64,000 nt of DNA from an uncultured Tissierellia bacterium (GTDB lineage: Bacteria; Bacillota; Clostridia; Tissierellales; Tissierellaceae). Every line of letters starts with the position of its first letter. Within the stretch, counting starts at the first letter, position 1. The stretch spans positions 1-64,000 of the forward strand of contig CAMIXG010000002.1 of the NCBI GenBank assembly GCA_946402705.1. Reading direction: 5' to 3'. The notes under the pieces were generated by a model that had not been told where the DNA came from, made no database searches, and saw only the letters and a program-made list of their open reading frames with translations. Below are positions 40,638-51,552 of this stretch, piece by piece. The translations under genes were made by a program, and so were the position numbers.

Positions 40638-41192
40638 GTGAGTAAAAGAGAAAAAACAAGTAGTTTGACTATAAAAGCTTGGATAGAAAGTATAATTATA
40701 GCCATTTTAATAGCCATACTGATGAAAACATTTTTATTCAATACAGTTTATATTGTAGGTGATTCAATGAATCCAACACTTATAGAAAAAGATAGACTCA
40801 TATCAAATGTACTGCCATTATACTTTAGAGATATTGATAGGGGCGATATAGTTTTGATAAAAGCGCCAGATAAACCAAAAACCAATGAAAGTAAGAAATA
40901 TATAAAGAGGGTTATAGGTTTGGAAGGGGATATCGTTGAGATAAAACAAGGTCTGGTATATTTAAATGAAGAAAAGTTAAATGAAGAATATATAGATAGA
41001 AATGCCTATACATATTCTTATGGAATAGATAAATGGGTAGTACCAGAGGGAGAGATATTTTTACTGGGAGATAATAGGCAAGATGGAGCTAGCAAGGACA
41101 GCAGGTTTTTTGGAACTATACCAACTAATTATATAGAGGGTATAACTAGATTTCGATTTTTTCCAGTAGATGATAGGTTTGGAAAGATTTAG
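40638..41192 (+). CDS. lepB: Type I signal peptidase (paralogue 1)
   Basis: GDSMNPTL (Ser), YIKRVIGLEGD (Lys), LGDNRQDGASKDSRFFG. Confidence 0.94.
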   Translation: MSKREKTSSLTIKAWIESIIIAILIAILMKTFLFNTVYIVGDSMNPTLIEKDRLISNVLPLYFRDIDRGDIVLIKAPDKPKTNESKKYIKRVIGLEGDIVEIKQGLVYLNEEKLNEEYIDRNAYTYSYGIDKWVVPEGEIFLLGDNRQDGASKDSRFFGTIPTNYIEGITRFRFFPVDDRFGKI

Positions 41193-41207
41193 TTTGGAGA
41201 TGAAAAG

Positions 41208-41729
41208 ATGAATGAAGAATTATTAGATTGGATTAAAAGTATAGCAGTTGCTATAGTATTAGCACTTATAATAAAGAATTTTCTATTTTACAGCACCTTG
41301 GTAAGGGGAGAATCTATGGAACCAACATTAAAAAATGAGGATAGATTATTTTCAAATAAGATACCCCTATATTTTAGTGGACTTGACTATGGTGATGTAA
41401 TATCTTTCAAGGCTCCAAATGGAGAAAGTAAGCACTATGTAAAGAGAGTGATAGGACTTGAAGGAGATACTATAGAAATAAGAGATGGTAGAGTATATAG
41501 AAATGGTCAAGAGTTAAATGAAGATTATATAGCAGAAGATTCTTATACAGATATCTATAATGATAGTAGCTGGACAGTTGAAAAGGATAGGGTTTTTGTA
41601 CTTGGTGATAATAGATTACCTTATGCTAGTGATGATAGTAGGTCTTTTGGTACAATAGATATAAAAACAGTAGATGGAATTACTAATTTTAGATATTATC
41701 CATTTAATAAAGGATTTGGAAGACTTTAA
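41208..41729 (+). CDS. lepB: Type I signal peptidase (paralogue 2)
   Basis: GESMEPTL, YVKRVIGLEGD, LGDNRLPYASDDSRSFG. Confidence 0.94.
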   Translation: MNEELLDWIKSIAVAIVLALIIKNFLFYSTLVRGESMEPTLKNEDRLFSNKIPLYFSGLDYGDVISFKAPNGESKHYVKRVIGLEGDTIEIRDGRVYRNGQELNEDYIAEDSYTDIYNDSSWTVEKDRVFVLGDNRLPYASDDSRSFGTIDIKTVDGITNFRYYPFNKGFGRL

Positions 41730-41755
41730 AAATAAAAAAGTTATGGGGGAATATT

Positions 41756-42298
41756 ATGGAAAAAGAAAGCATAGGAAAAGAAATGCTGGAATGGATTAAG
41801 AGTATAGTTATAGCTGTATTAATAGCTTTTTTAATAAAGAGATTTTTATTTTATAGTGTACTTGTGGATGGAGCTTCTATGGAACCTTCACTTCATAATG
41901 GAGATAGACTATTTACAAATAAAATACCCTTATATTATAATGGTCTACAGCATGGAGATGTAATATCATTTAAGGCACCAGATGCAATAGACAAAAATTA
42001 TATAAAAAGAGTTATAGGACTTGCAGGAGATACTATAGAAATAAAGGATGGTAAGGTGTATAGAAATGGTCAAGAATTAGTTGAAAGATATATAGCACCA
42101 GACTCCTATACAGATATTTATATGGAATCAGAATGGACTGTGGGAGAGGGAGAAATATTTGTTCTTGGAGATAATAGACTACCAGGAGCCAGTAATGACA
42201 GTAGATTTTTTGGACCAATAAAAGAAAACACCATAGGTGGCATTAGTGATTTTAGATATTATCCATTTGATAAAAATTTTGGAAGATTAGATAAATAA
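41756..42298 (+). CDS. lepB: Type I signal peptidase (paralogue 3)
   Basis: GASMEPSL, YIKRVIGLAGD, LGDNRLPGASNDSRFFG. Confidence 0.94.
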   Translation: MEKESIGKEMLEWIKSIVIAVLIAFLIKRFLFYSVLVDGASMEPSLHNGDRLFTNKIPLYYNGLQHGDVISFKAPDAIDKNYIKRVIGLAGDTIEIKDGKVYRNGQELVERYIAPDSYTDIYMESEWTVGEGEIFVLGDNRLPGASNDSRFFGPIKENTIGGISDFRYYPFDKNFGRLDK

Positions 42299-42320
42299 AA
42301 TTCTTCAGTAGGGGGAAGTT

Positions 42321-44135
42321 ATGCGTAATATAAAACAGGAAAATATAAGAAATATATCTATAATTGCACATATAGATCATGGTAAGTCTACACTTGCAGA
42401 TAGGCTTATAGAAAAAACAGGTATGCTTACAAAAAGAGAGATGTCTAGTCAGGTTTTAGATAGTATGGACCTTGAGAGAGAAAGAGGTATAACTATAAAA
42501 CTAAAATCTGTAAGACTGCTATATAAGGCAAATGATGGACAAGAATATGTAATAAATTTAATAGATACTCCGGGACATGTGGATTTTACATACGAAGTAT
42601 CTAGGTCTCTTGCAGCTTGTGAAGGAGCTATTTTAGTAGTAGATGCAAGTCAGGGAATAGAGGCACAAACACTTGCAAATGTATATTTAGCCTTGGAAGA
42701 AGATTTGGAGCTTGTTCCAGTTATAAATAAAATAGACTTGCCAGGTGCAAGACCAGAAGAGATAAAGACAGAAATAGAAGATGTAATTGGTATTTATGCA
42801 GAAGACGCACCACTTATTTCAGCAAAAGAAGGAATAAATATAGAAGATGTCTTAGAAGCCATAGTAACAAAAGTACCAGCACCAACAGGAGATGAAAAGA
42901 AACCTCTTAAAGCCTTGATATTTGATTCATACTATGACATGTACAAGGGTGTAATTTGCTATGTTAGAATAATAGATGGTGTAGTTGAACCAGGGATGGA
43001 AATACAAGTTATGTCAACTGGGAAAAAATATGAGGTTGTAGAAGTTGGAATAAATACAAACAGACACTTATCTTTAGATAAATTATATCCAGGAGATGTT
43101 GGATATATTACAGCTAGTATGAAAGATGTAACAGATGCCACAGTAGGGGACACTATAACAGATGCAGAAAATCCTGCAGATGAGCCACTACCAGGCTATA
43201 AAGATGTAGTACCAATGGTATATGCAGGAATTTATCCAGCAGAAGGGGAAGACTTTAATACCATAAGAGAAGCTTTAGAAAAATTAAAGGTAAACGATGC
43301 AGCCCTTGATTTTGAACCAGAAACATCAGCAGCTTTAGGTTTTGGATTTAGATGTGGTTTCCTAGGTTTACTTCATATGGAGATAATTCAGGAAAGATTG
43401 GAGAGAGAATTCAATTTAGATATAATTGCAACTTCTCCATCAGTTATCTATAAGGTTACAACTACAGATGGAGTTATGGAGGAGATACAAAACCCTTCAA
43501 ATCTACCACCTACAACTGAGATAGACTTTATGGAAGAACCAATAGTAACAGCAGATATTATGACACCATCAGACTATGTAGGGGTTATAATGGAGCTTTG
43601 CCAAGATAAGAGAGGTACTTTCTTAGGTATGGAATATATAGAAGAAAAAAGAGTTGTAATGCATTATGACCTACCACTTAATGAAGTTGTCTATGATTTC
43701 TTTGATGCCTTAAAGTCTAAAACTAGAGGATATGCTTCCTTTGATTATGATTTAAAGGGTTATGTAAAGTCAGACTTAGTTAAATTAGATGTTAGAATAA
43801 ATGAAGAAGTTGTAGATGCTTTTTCTATGATTGTTCATAGGGATAAGGCTTATGAGAGAGGAAGAGTCATAACGGATAGACTTAAAGATGTTATACCTAG
43901 ACATCAATTTGCAGTTCCTATACAAGCTTCTATAGGTTCTAAAATAATAGCAAGAGAAACTATAAGAGCTCTTAGAAAAGATGTTCTTTCTAAATGTTAT
44001 GGTGGGGATATATCAAGAAAGAAAAAATTATTAGAAAAACAAAAAGAAGGTAAAAAACGTATGAGACAAATAGGAAATGTAGAAGTTCCACAAACTGCAT
44101 TTTTGGCTGTTTTAAAATATGATGATGATAAATAA
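42321..44135 (+). CDS. lepA: Elongation factor 4 (LepA)
   Basis: [43 protein letters not shown]. Confidence 0.97.
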   Translation: MRNIKQENIRNISIIAHIDHGKSTLADRLIEKTGMLTKREMSSQVLDSMDLERERGITIKLKSVRLLYKANDGQEYVINLIDTPGHVDFTYEVSRSLAACEGAILVVDASQGIEAQTLANVYLALEEDLELVPVINKIDLPGARPEEIKTEIEDVIGIYAEDAPLISAKEGINIEDVLEAIVTKVPAPTGDEKKPLKALIFDSYYDMYKGVICYVRIIDGVVEPGMEIQVMSTGKKYEVVEVGINTNRHLSLDKLYPGDVGYITASMKDVTDATVGDTITDAENPADEPLPGYKDVVPMVYAGIYPAEGEDFNTIREALEKLKVNDAALDFEPETSAALGFGFRCGFLGLLHMEIIQERLEREFNLDIIATSPSVIYKVTTTDGVMEEIQNPSNLPPTTEIDFMEEPIVTADIMTPSDYVGVIMELCQDKRGTFLGMEYIEEKRVVMHYDLPLNEVVYDFFDALKSKTRGYASFDYDLKGYVKSDLVKLDVRINEEVVDAFSMIVHRDKAYERGRVITDRLKDVIPRHQFAVPIQASIGSKIIARETIRALRKDVLSKCYGGDISRKKKLLEKQKEGKKRMRQIGNVEVPQTAFLAVLKYDDDK

Positions 44136-44168
44136 AAAAATACACACGAAAGTGTGTATTTATTTTAT
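44135..44168 (+). terminator. Intrinsic terminator after lepA
   Basis: AATACACAC-GAAA-GTGTGTATT. Confidence 0.7.
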
Positions 44169-44180
44169 ATAGGAGGAAAA

Positions 44181-45329
44181 ATGGAAAATATATCAATATA
44201 CATTCATATTCCCTTTTGTAAAAGAAAGTGTAAGTACTGCGATTTTACATCTTTTAAGGGAAATAGAGAAATGATAGACCTATATATGACTTCCCTTATA
44301 GAAGAGATAAGACTCTATGATGATATTTTAAGGAAATCTAATATAAAAACTATATTTTTTGGTGGAGGAACTCCATCTGCTGTAGATGGGCAATATATAT
44401 ATAATATTATGAAATATCTTTTTGATAATTATAATATTGATAAAGATATCGAAGTAAGTCTAGAGTTAAATCCAGGAACAATAGATGAGGAAAAACTTAA
44501 AATCTACAAGGAAGCTAAGATAAATAGGATTAGTATGGGAGCTCAAAGTTTTAATGACGATATATTAAAATCAATTGGGCGAATTCATAAGGAAAAGGAT
44601 ATCTACAAAACTGTAGAACTTTTAAGAAAAAATGGATTTTATAACATAAATTTAGATTTAATGTTTTCTCTTCCAAATCAAAGTTTAGAGGATATGAAAC
44701 TTTCTTTAAAAAAAGCCATAGAATTAAAGCTACCTCATATATCAAATTATAGTTTGATTTTAGAAGAGGGAACTATTTTATATGAAGAATATAAGAAGGG
44801 AAAGTATAAAATAATAGATGAGGATTTGGATAGGGAAATGTACGAAAGTTCAAATAAAATTTTAAGGGATAATGGATATAAACATTATGAGATATCAAAC
44901 TTTGCTAAAGATGGATATGAATGTAAACATAATCTTGTATATTGGAATATAGAGAATTATTTAGGACTTGGTATTAGCGCTCATTCTAATTATGACCACA
45001 AGAGATTTTACAATACTAGTAATATAAGTCAGTATATAGAACTAATAGCCAAGGGGGAAAAGGCCACTGTGGAAACAGAAGATATTTCTTATTATGAGGA
45101 AATTGCTGAATATGTAATTATGGGTTTTAGGAAAATAGAAGGATTAAATTTAAAAGAATTTAAAAATAGATTTAATTTAGATTTTGAGGATTATTTTACT
45201 AGCGAGATAAAAAAGAATTTAGATAGTGATTTAATAAGCTTTGATGGAGATAATATTAAATTAACAGATAAGGGTCTTAACCTATCAAATCAGGTAGAGT
45301 TAGATTTTTATAAAAAAGGAGAAGCCTAA
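44181..45329 (+). CDS. hemW: Radical SAM family heme chaperone HemW
   Basis: YIHIPFCKRKCKYCDFTSF; FFGGGTPSAV; GAQSFNDDILKSIGRIH. ATG 44181 after AGGAGG. Confidence 0.93.
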   Translation: MENISIYIHIPFCKRKCKYCDFTSFKGNREMIDLYMTSLIEEIRLYDDILRKSNIKTIFFGGGTPSAVDGQYIYNIMKYLFDNYNIDKDIEVSLELNPGTIDEEKLKIYKEAKINRISMGAQSFNDDILKSIGRIHKEKDIYKTVELLRKNGFYNINLDLMFSLPNQSLEDMKLSLKKAIELKLPHISNYSLILEEGTILYEEYKKGKYKIIDEDLDREMYESSNKILRDNGYKHYEISNFAKDGYECKHNLVYWNIENYLGLGISAHSNYDHKRFYNTSNISQYIELIAKGEKATVETEDISYYEEIAEYVIMGFRKIEGLNLKEFKNRFNLDFEDYFTSEIKKNLDSDLISFDGDNIKLTDKGLNLSNQVELDFYKKGEA

Positions 45330-45348
45330 GCTTCTCCTATCTTTATTT
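45312..45348. terminator. Bidirectional intrinsic terminator
   Basis: AGGAGAAGC-CTAA-GCTTCTCCT. Confidence 0.75.
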
Positions 45349-46506
45349 GTTAAAAGTTTCATTAAACTCATGTTTAATACTGGCAAGTAATTCCTTATTT
45401 TCTATTATATCAGTTGAAGTTTTAACTAGTGCATAGATTGTTTTTCTCATACCTTCAAAAGCCTCTGGAAGTAAAGTTTTTTCAGCGAAGCTTATAGTAT
45501 GTGGTGTTATGTCAGCACTAGAAATTGAAAAATAAGGGTGAATAGAAGGACAAACTTGGCTTACATTTCCCATATCTATAGATCCACCTAAAACCTTATC
45601 TTTTAAATCAGTAGCGCCAATATCTACAAAGTTTTGAGTAAAGGCATCAGATAAGGCTTTGTTTGTAACCATAGCTTGATATGGTTTTTCAAATTCTTCT
45701 ATTTCTAAACTTGCACCAGTTGCCAATGCTCCAGCCTTAGCACAGTTTATTACCTTTTCATAAAGTTCTTCTATATATCCAAATACAGGTGTCCTAACAT
45801 AGAATTGAGCTACTGCTAGATCAGGAACTATATTGGCAGCTTCTCCACCATTTACAATGATACCATGTATCCTAGTGCTCTCTTTTAAGTGTTCCCTAAG
45901 AGCATTTATATTATTAAATGTAGCTATGCAAGCATCTAAAGCATTTATTCCCTTATCAGGTGCAGAAGAGGCATGTGAAGTTTTACCTCTAAAGGTAAAT
46001 TGTACTGGATATAAATCCAAAGAGCTTCCACTTATTTGATTGTGCCCATCTGGATGAGCCATCATAGCTATATCAACATCATCAAAAGTTCCAGCCCTTG
46101 CCATATCTACTTTAACCCCATTAGTTTCTTCAGCAGGAGAACCAAGTACATATATTTTTCCACCTAAATCATCTATGAGATTTTTAAGTACAATACCAGA
46201 GCCTGTACTAGTTGTACCTAAAATATTATGACCACATCCATGGCCTATGCCTGGAAGTGCATCATATTCAACCAAAAATGCAATAGTAGGACCAGGTTTT
46301 TTACTATCATAAACTCCTTTAAAGGCAGTTTCAAAACCTAGGTAATTTTCTTCAACTTCAAAACCATGTTTTCTAAGTATATCAATATGAGCCTTTGAAG
46401 ACTTGAATTCTTCAAGACCTAGTTCAGGATTTTCATATATATAATTGCTTAAATCAATTAATTCATCTTCTAAACTATCTAACACCCCTAATATTTTATC
46501 TTTCAT
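45343..46506 (-). CDS. M20 family metallopeptidase/amidohydrolase
   Basis: IYENPELGLEEFKSSKAH; VEYDALPGIGHGCGHNI; ETNGVKVDMARAGTFDDVD. Confidence 0.9.
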   Translation of the reverse strand: MKDKILGVLDSLEDELIDLSNYIYENPELGLEEFKSSKAHIDILRKHGFEVEENYLGFETAFKGVYDSKKPGPTIAFLVEYDALPGIGHGCGHNILGTTSTGSGIVLKNLIDDLGGKIYVLGSPAEETNGVKVDMARAGTFDDVDIAMMAHPDGHNQISGSSLDLYPVQFTFRGKTSHASSAPDKGINALDACIATFNNINALREHLKESTRIHGIIVNGGEAANIVPDLAVAQFYVRTPVFGYIEELYEKVINCAKAGALATGASLEIEEFEKPYQAMVTNKALSDAFTQNFVDIGATDLKDKVLGGSIDMGNVSQVCPSIHPYFSISSADITPHTISFAEKTLLPEAFEGMRKTIYALVKTSTDIIENKELLASIKHEFNETFNK

Positions 46507-46694
46507 AAATATCCCCCTCTTACATTAAATAATCAGAAAAGTCTGTATCTAAAATTATACAAGATAGAGGGTTTTAAAGCAACGAACAAATAGATTGAAA
46601 AGATTTATACATTGTATATAAAAATATGAAAGTGCTATATTTAAAAAAATAAAAAAATGTATAGAAAAGCATAAAAATAAATGTAGAAAAATCA

Positions 46695-46723
46695 TTGACA
46701 AGGCAAAAAAAAGATGATATATT
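46695..46723 (+). promoter_or_regulatory. SigA promoter of the hrcA operon
   Basis: TTGACA - 17 nt - TATATT. Confidence 0.85.
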
Positions 46724-46737
46724 CATTTATGTAAGAG

Positions 46738-46764
46738 TTAGCACTCGAAAGAATAGAGTGCTAA
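46738..46764. promoter_or_regulatory. CIRCE operator (HrcA binding site)
   Basis: TTAGCACTC-N9-GAGTGCTAA, exact inverted repeat between promoter and hrcA. Confidence 0.97.
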
Positions 46765-46798
46765 TAAACATCTGATATAGTACCAAGAGGTGAATAAA

Positions 46799-47833
46799 AT
46801 GTTAGATGAAAGAAAATTAAAAGTTCTTTATGCCATAATCGACTCTCATTTAAATACAGCAGAACCTATAGGTTCAAGAACTATATCAAAGGACTATGAC
46901 CTAGGTGTTAGTGCTGCAACAATTAGAAATGAAATGTCGGATCTGGAAGATAGGGGATATTTAATAAAACCACATTCTTCAGCAGGGAGAATACCTTCTG
47001 ATAAGGCATATCGATTATATGTGGATCAACTTTTAACAAATAATGAGAAAAAAGAGCTTGAAAGAAATCAAGAAATAAAGGAAGAAATTCAGCAGGAAAC
47101 AAAACAAACAGAAGATATTATAAAAAATTCTACAAGGCTGTTATCACAACTTACAAGTTATACTGCAATAGCAATTTCGCCACAGATAAACAAACTTAGA
47201 TTAAAACATATACAACTTATGAGTATGGATGGTAACAATATTATATTAGTATTGCTAAACTCATCAGGCTCAGTTCAAAACAATCTATTTTATATAGATG
47301 AGAAGATATATAATGACAACCTGTTTTTAATATCAAAAATATTAAATGATGAATTTAATAATTTAACCATAGATGAAATAGTAGATAAGATTAAAAATAA
47401 GGATATTTTTAAGATAGAAGAATTATCAACTATATTAGATTATATACTTCCATTTATAAGTAAATCTTTACAGGAAATATCTGAAACAAAAATATATATA
47501 GATGGTCTAACAAAGATATTAAACTTCCCAGAATATAGAGATATAGATAAGGCCAGAGACTTTATGGAATTTATAGAAGATGAAAAAACTTTAATAAATT
47601 TAATTAGCAATATGGAGAATGAAGATGGCTTAACTATAAGTATTGGGGAAGAAAATGAGCCTATAGAAATGAAACACTGTAGCATAATAACTACAAATTA
47701 CCAGTTTACAGATAAATCAATTGGGAAAATAGGTATTATAGGACCAACTAGAATGGACTATTTGAAACTAATCAATATTATGGATACCATGTCTGATAAT
47801 ATTAACGAGATATTTAAGATACTAATGGGGTAA
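46799..47833 (+). CDS. hrcA: Heat-inducible transcription repressor HrcA
   Basis: DERKLKVLYAIIDSHLNTAEPIGSRTISKDYDLGVSAATIRNEMSDLEDRGYL. Confidence 0.96.
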   Translation: MLDERKLKVLYAIIDSHLNTAEPIGSRTISKDYDLGVSAATIRNEMSDLEDRGYLIKPHSSAGRIPSDKAYRLYVDQLLTNNEKKELERNQEIKEEIQQETKQTEDIIKNSTRLLSQLTSYTAIAISPQINKLRLKHIQLMSMDGNNIILVLLNSSGSVQNNLFYIDEKIYNDNLFLISKILNDEFNNLTIDEIVDKIKNKDIFKIEELSTILDYILPFISKSLQEISETKIYIDGLTKILNFPEYRDIDKARDFMEFIEDEKTLINLISNMENEDGLTISIGEENEPIEMKHCSIITTNYQFTDKSIGKIGIIGPTRMDYLKLINIMDTMSDNINEIFKILMG

Positions 47834-47853
47834 TGAGGAAAGGATGTGATTAA

Positions 47854-48390
47854 ATGTCTAATAATGTAGAAGACAACATAGAAGAAAATTTAGAAGAAGA
47901 AATTGAAAAACAAGAAGAAACAATAGAGGAAGAAATTTTAGAAGACATAGAAGAAGCAGAAGAGAGTGGTGAACTAGTTAATAGTTTAAAAGATCAACTA
48001 CTAAGACTGCAAGCAGACTTTATGAACTTTAAAAGAAGAAGTGAAGAACAAAGAAGTTCATCAATGGACTATGCAAAGGAAAAATTTGCACTGGATATAT
48101 TACCTTGTATAGATAACTTTGAAAGGGCACTTGAATCAGGAGAAGAGGATAAGGGTTCTTTTTATGATGGAGTGTCAATGATATATGAAGAACTTATAAA
48201 GGTATTAAAGAAAAACAACATTGAAGAAATAGATGCTCTTGGAGAAGCTTTTGATCCAAATATGCATCACGCAGTATTTGCAGAAGAAAGTGATAATCAC
48301 GACCCTGAAACAGTAATAGAAATACTTCAAAAGGGCTATAAGATAAAAGAAAAAGTTATAAGACCAGCAATGGTAAAGGTTTCAAAATAA
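47854..48390 (+). CDS. grpE: Nucleotide exchange factor GrpE
   Basis: LLRLQADFMNFKRRSEEQR; ALGEAFDPNMHHAVF. Confidence 0.96.
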   Translation: MSNNVEDNIEENLEEEIEKQEETIEEEILEDIEEAEESGELVNSLKDQLLRLQADFMNFKRRSEEQRSSSMDYAKEKFALDILPCIDNFERALESGEEDKGSFYDGVSMIYEELIKVLKKNNIEEIDALGEAFDPNMHHAVFAEESDNHDPETVIEILQKGYKIKEKVIRPAMVKVSK

Positions 48391-48417
48391 AATACTTAAA
48401 AACTAGGAGGAATAATT

Positions 48418-50232
48418 ATGAGTAAAGTAATAGGTATAGATTTAGGTACAACAAATTCAGCAGTAGCAGTTATGGAAGGTGGAGAACCAACTATAATAGC
48501 AAACTTAGAAGGTAATAGAACAACTCCTTCAGTTGTAGCATTTACAAAAGATGGAGAAAGATTAGTAGGAGAAACAGCAAAAAGACAAGCTATAACAAAT
48601 CCAGATAAAACTATTTCATCTATAAAAAGACACATGGGTAGTGATTATAAAGTAGACATAGATGGAAAGGCATATTCACCAGAAGAAATTTCAGCTATGA
48701 TTTTGCAAAAATTAAAATCAGATGTTGAAGCTTACTTGGGAGAAAAAGTAACAAAAGCTGTTATAACAGTTCCAGCTTACTTTACAGATGCTCAAAGACA
48801 AGCAACTAAAGATGCTGGACAAATAGCAGGTTTAGAAGTTGAAAGAATTATAAATGAACCAACAGCAGCAGCACTTGCTTATGGTATGGATAAGGAAGAA
48901 GGACAACATAAAATAATGGTATTTGACCTTGGAGGAGGTACTTTCGATGTTTCTATCCTAGAACTTGGGGATGGTGTATTTGAAGTATTGGCTACAAGAG
49001 GTAATAATGAATTAGGTGGAGATGACTTTGATAATGCTATAGTTGATTATATAGCAGAAGAGTTTAAAAAAGAAAATGGAGTGGATTTAAGAGCTGACAA
49101 AATGTCATTACAAAGACTTAAAGAATCTGCTGAAAATGCTAAAAAAGAATTATCTTCAACTGTTTCAACAAATATAAATTTACCATTTATAACTGCAACT
49201 GCTTCTGGTCCGTTACACTTAAATATGGATTTAACAAGAGCTAAATTTAATGAATTAACAAAAACTTTAGTAGATAAAACATTAGAACCAGTTAGAGATG
49301 CAATAAAAGATGCTGGTGTATCTACAAGTGATATAGATAAGGTAATTTTAGTAGGGGGTTCTACAAGAATTCCAGCTGTACAAGATGCAGTTAAAGGTTT
49401 AATAGGAAAAGACCCACAAAAAGATATTAATCCAGATGAATGTGTAGCTCTAGGAGCAGCTATTCAAGGTGGAGTTTTATCAGGGGATGTAAAAGACTTA
49501 TTATTATTAGATGTAACACCTTTATCTTTAGGTATAGAAACAGCAGGTGGAGTAAATACAGTTTTAATTGAAAGAAATACAACTATACCAACTAAAAAAT
49601 CACAAGTATTTACAACTTATGCTGATAATCAAACAGCAGTTGATATTCATGTATTACAAGGTGAAAGACCAATGGCTAATGATAATACAACATTAGATAG
49701 ATTCCAACTAACAGGAATACCAGCAGCTAGAAGAGGAGTACCTCAAATAGAAGTAACTTTTGATATAGATGCTAATGGTATAGTAAATGTTAGTGCTAAA
49801 GATTTAGGAACTGGAAAAGAACATAAAATAACAATAACAGGTTCTACAAGACTTTCAGATGATGAAATAGATCAAAAAGTTAAGGAAGCAGAACAATTTG
49901 CAGAAGAAGATAAAAAGAAAAAAGAAGAAATTGAAATAACAAACCAAGCAGATACAGTTTTATATCAAACAGAACAAATGATTTCTGAAAATGGAGATAA
50001 ATTACCAGAAGCAGAGAAAAAAGAAATCGAAGGTGTTTTAGAAAGTTTGAAAAAAGCTAAAGAAGATGGTAATATAGATGAGATGAAAAAACAAATGGAC
50101 GAATTACAAAAAGTATCTGAAAAATTATATCAACAAGCATCAGCTGCAGCAGGAGCAGATGCAGGTGGACAACCACAAGATGATGTAGTTGATGCTGACT
50201 ATGAAGTAATAGATGAAGAAGAAGGAAAATAA
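48418..50232 (+). CDS. dnaK: Chaperone DnaK
   Basis: [26 protein letters not shown]; Hsp70 motifs throughout. Confidence 0.98.
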   Translation: MSKVIGIDLGTTNSAVAVMEGGEPTIIANLEGNRTTPSVVAFTKDGERLVGETAKRQAITNPDKTISSIKRHMGSDYKVDIDGKAYSPEEISAMILQKLKSDVEAYLGEKVTKAVITVPAYFTDAQRQATKDAGQIAGLEVERIINEPTAAALAYGMDKEEGQHKIMVFDLGGGTFDVSILELGDGVFEVLATRGNNELGGDDFDNAIVDYIAEEFKKENGVDLRADKMSLQRLKESAENAKKELSSTVSTNINLPFITATASGPLHLNMDLTRAKFNELTKTLVDKTLEPVRDAIKDAGVSTSDIDKVILVGGSTRIPAVQDAVKGLIGKDPQKDINPDECVALGAAIQGGVLSGDVKDLLLLDVTPLSLGIETAGGVNTVLIERNTTIPTKKSQVFTTYADNQTAVDIHVLQGERPMANDNTTLDRFQLTGIPAARRGVPQIEVTFDIDANGIVNVSAKDLGTGKEHKITITGSTRLSDDEIDQKVKEAEQFAEEDKKKKEEIEITNQADTVLYQTEQMISENGDKLPEAEKKEIEGVLESLKKAKEDGNIDEMKKQMDELQKVSEKLYQQASAAAGADAGGQPQDDVVDADYEVIDEEEGK

Positions 50233-50264
50233 TTTAATTATTAAATTAAAAAATAGATAAAAAG

Positions 50265-50300
50265 ATTATGAGCTAAATCTTAGATTTAGCTCATAATTTT
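50265..50300 (+). terminator. Intra-operon intrinsic terminator/attenuator between dnaK and dnaJ
   Basis: ATTATGAGCTAAATCT-TAG-ATTTAGCTCATAATTTT. Confidence 0.75.
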
Positions 50301-50324
50301 GATTAATCATAGGTGGTGACTTGT

Positions 50325-51443
50325 TTGGCAAAGAGAGATTATTATGAAATACTAGAAATAGAAAGAACTGCGTCTGTAAATGAGATAAAATCTGCATATA
50401 GACAAAAGGCTAAAAAATACCATCCGGATTTAAATCCAGATAGTAAAGAGGCAGAGGGGAAATTTAAAGAAGCTACAGAGGCATATGAAGTCTTATCAAA
50501 TAATGAAAAAAGAGATAGATATGATAGATTTGGTCATGCAGGAGTGGACTCAAATGGTGGAGATTTTGGAAACTTTGGTGGTTTCTCAGATATATTTGGA
50601 GATATCTTTGATATTTTTGGTGGTGGTTCGTCTAGGGGAAGAAAGAAAAATATGCCTAGACAAGGTTCTGACATAAGATATGATATAGAACTTGATTTTG
50701 AAGAGGCTGTATTTGGAGTGACTAAGGAAATACAAATTAGAAGAGAAGAAGCCTGCCATGCTTGTAATGGAGAAAAATCAAAACCAGGTAGTAAAAAATC
50801 TGAGTGTAGCAAATGTAATGGAACTGGAGAAGTTAAGTACTATCAACAAACTCCATTTGGAAAGTTTGTAAATACAGAAACTTGTGATGTTTGTGATGGA
50901 ACTGGAGAAAAAATAGAAGAAAAATGTGATGCTTGTCATGGTAGTGGTAGGGAGATGAGAAGCAGAAAAATAAAAGTAAATATCCCAGCAGGAGTAGACA
51001 ACAATTCAGTTATGCCTATTAGAGAAGAAGGAGAAGAGGGCATAAATGGAGGACCTAAGGGTGACTTATATGTGTATATTCATGTTAAAGAGGATAAAAT
51101 CTTTAAAAGAGAAGGAAATGATATTTTCTTAGAACTACCTATAACCTATCCACAGGCAGTACTTGGTGGTGAAATAGATGTGCCTACTTTAGAAGGAATA
51201 ACAAAGTATGATATACCAAAGGGTACACAGGTTGGAGAAACTTTTAAACTTAGTGATAAGGGTGTAAAAGATGTTAGGGGTAGAGGTCGAGGAGATTTAT
51301 ACTTTAAGATAAATATAAATATACCTAAGAAACTCACAAAGGAACAAGAGGAATTATTAATAGAATATGATAAGGCTATGGGAGAGAGTGCAAAAAAAGA
51401 GCATAAATCTTTCTTTAAACAAATAAAAGATGCCTTTAAATAA
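50325..51443 (+). CDS. dnaJ: Chaperone DnaJ
   Basis: [33 protein letters not shown]; four CxxCxGxG-type repeats. TTG 50325 after AGGTGG. Confidence 0.96.
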   Translation: MAKRDYYEILEIERTASVNEIKSAYRQKAKKYHPDLNPDSKEAEGKFKEATEAYEVLSNNEKRDRYDRFGHAGVDSNGGDFGNFGGFSDIFGDIFDIFGGGSSRGRKKNMPRQGSDIRYDIELDFEEAVFGVTKEIQIRREEACHACNGEKSKPGSKKSECSKCNGTGEVKYYQQTPFGKFVNTETCDVCDGTGEKIEEKCDACHGSGREMRSRKIKVNIPAGVDNNSVMPIREEGEEGINGGPKGDLYVYIHVKEDKIFKREGNDIFLELPITYPQAVLGGEIDVPTLEGITKYDIPKGTQVGETFKLSDKGVKDVRGRGRGDLYFKININIPKKLTKEQEELLIEYDKAMGESAKKEHKSFFKQIKDAFK

Positions 51444-51455
51444 GTAGTTTGTAGG

Positions 51456-51484
51456 GAGACATAAATTTATGTCTCTTTTATTTT
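51456..51484 (+). terminator. Intrinsic terminator after dnaJ
   Basis: GAGACATAAATTTATGTCTC followed by TTTTATTTT. Confidence 0.75.
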
Positions 51485-51552
51485 GCCCAAAATATAGCTT
51501 TAAGTGATATTTTTCAGAAAATTGGAAATATAAGAAGATAAGGAGGGATATT

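Noticed and set aside
45343-46506. M20 amidohydrolase insertion between hemW and hrcA as a special system
   Set aside because: Common family, single gene with its own terminator; no functional partner nearby.
50485-50676. 63-aa plus-strand ORF inside dnaJ
   Set aside because: Alternate frame of the Gly/Phe-rich region of DnaJ; no independent RBS.
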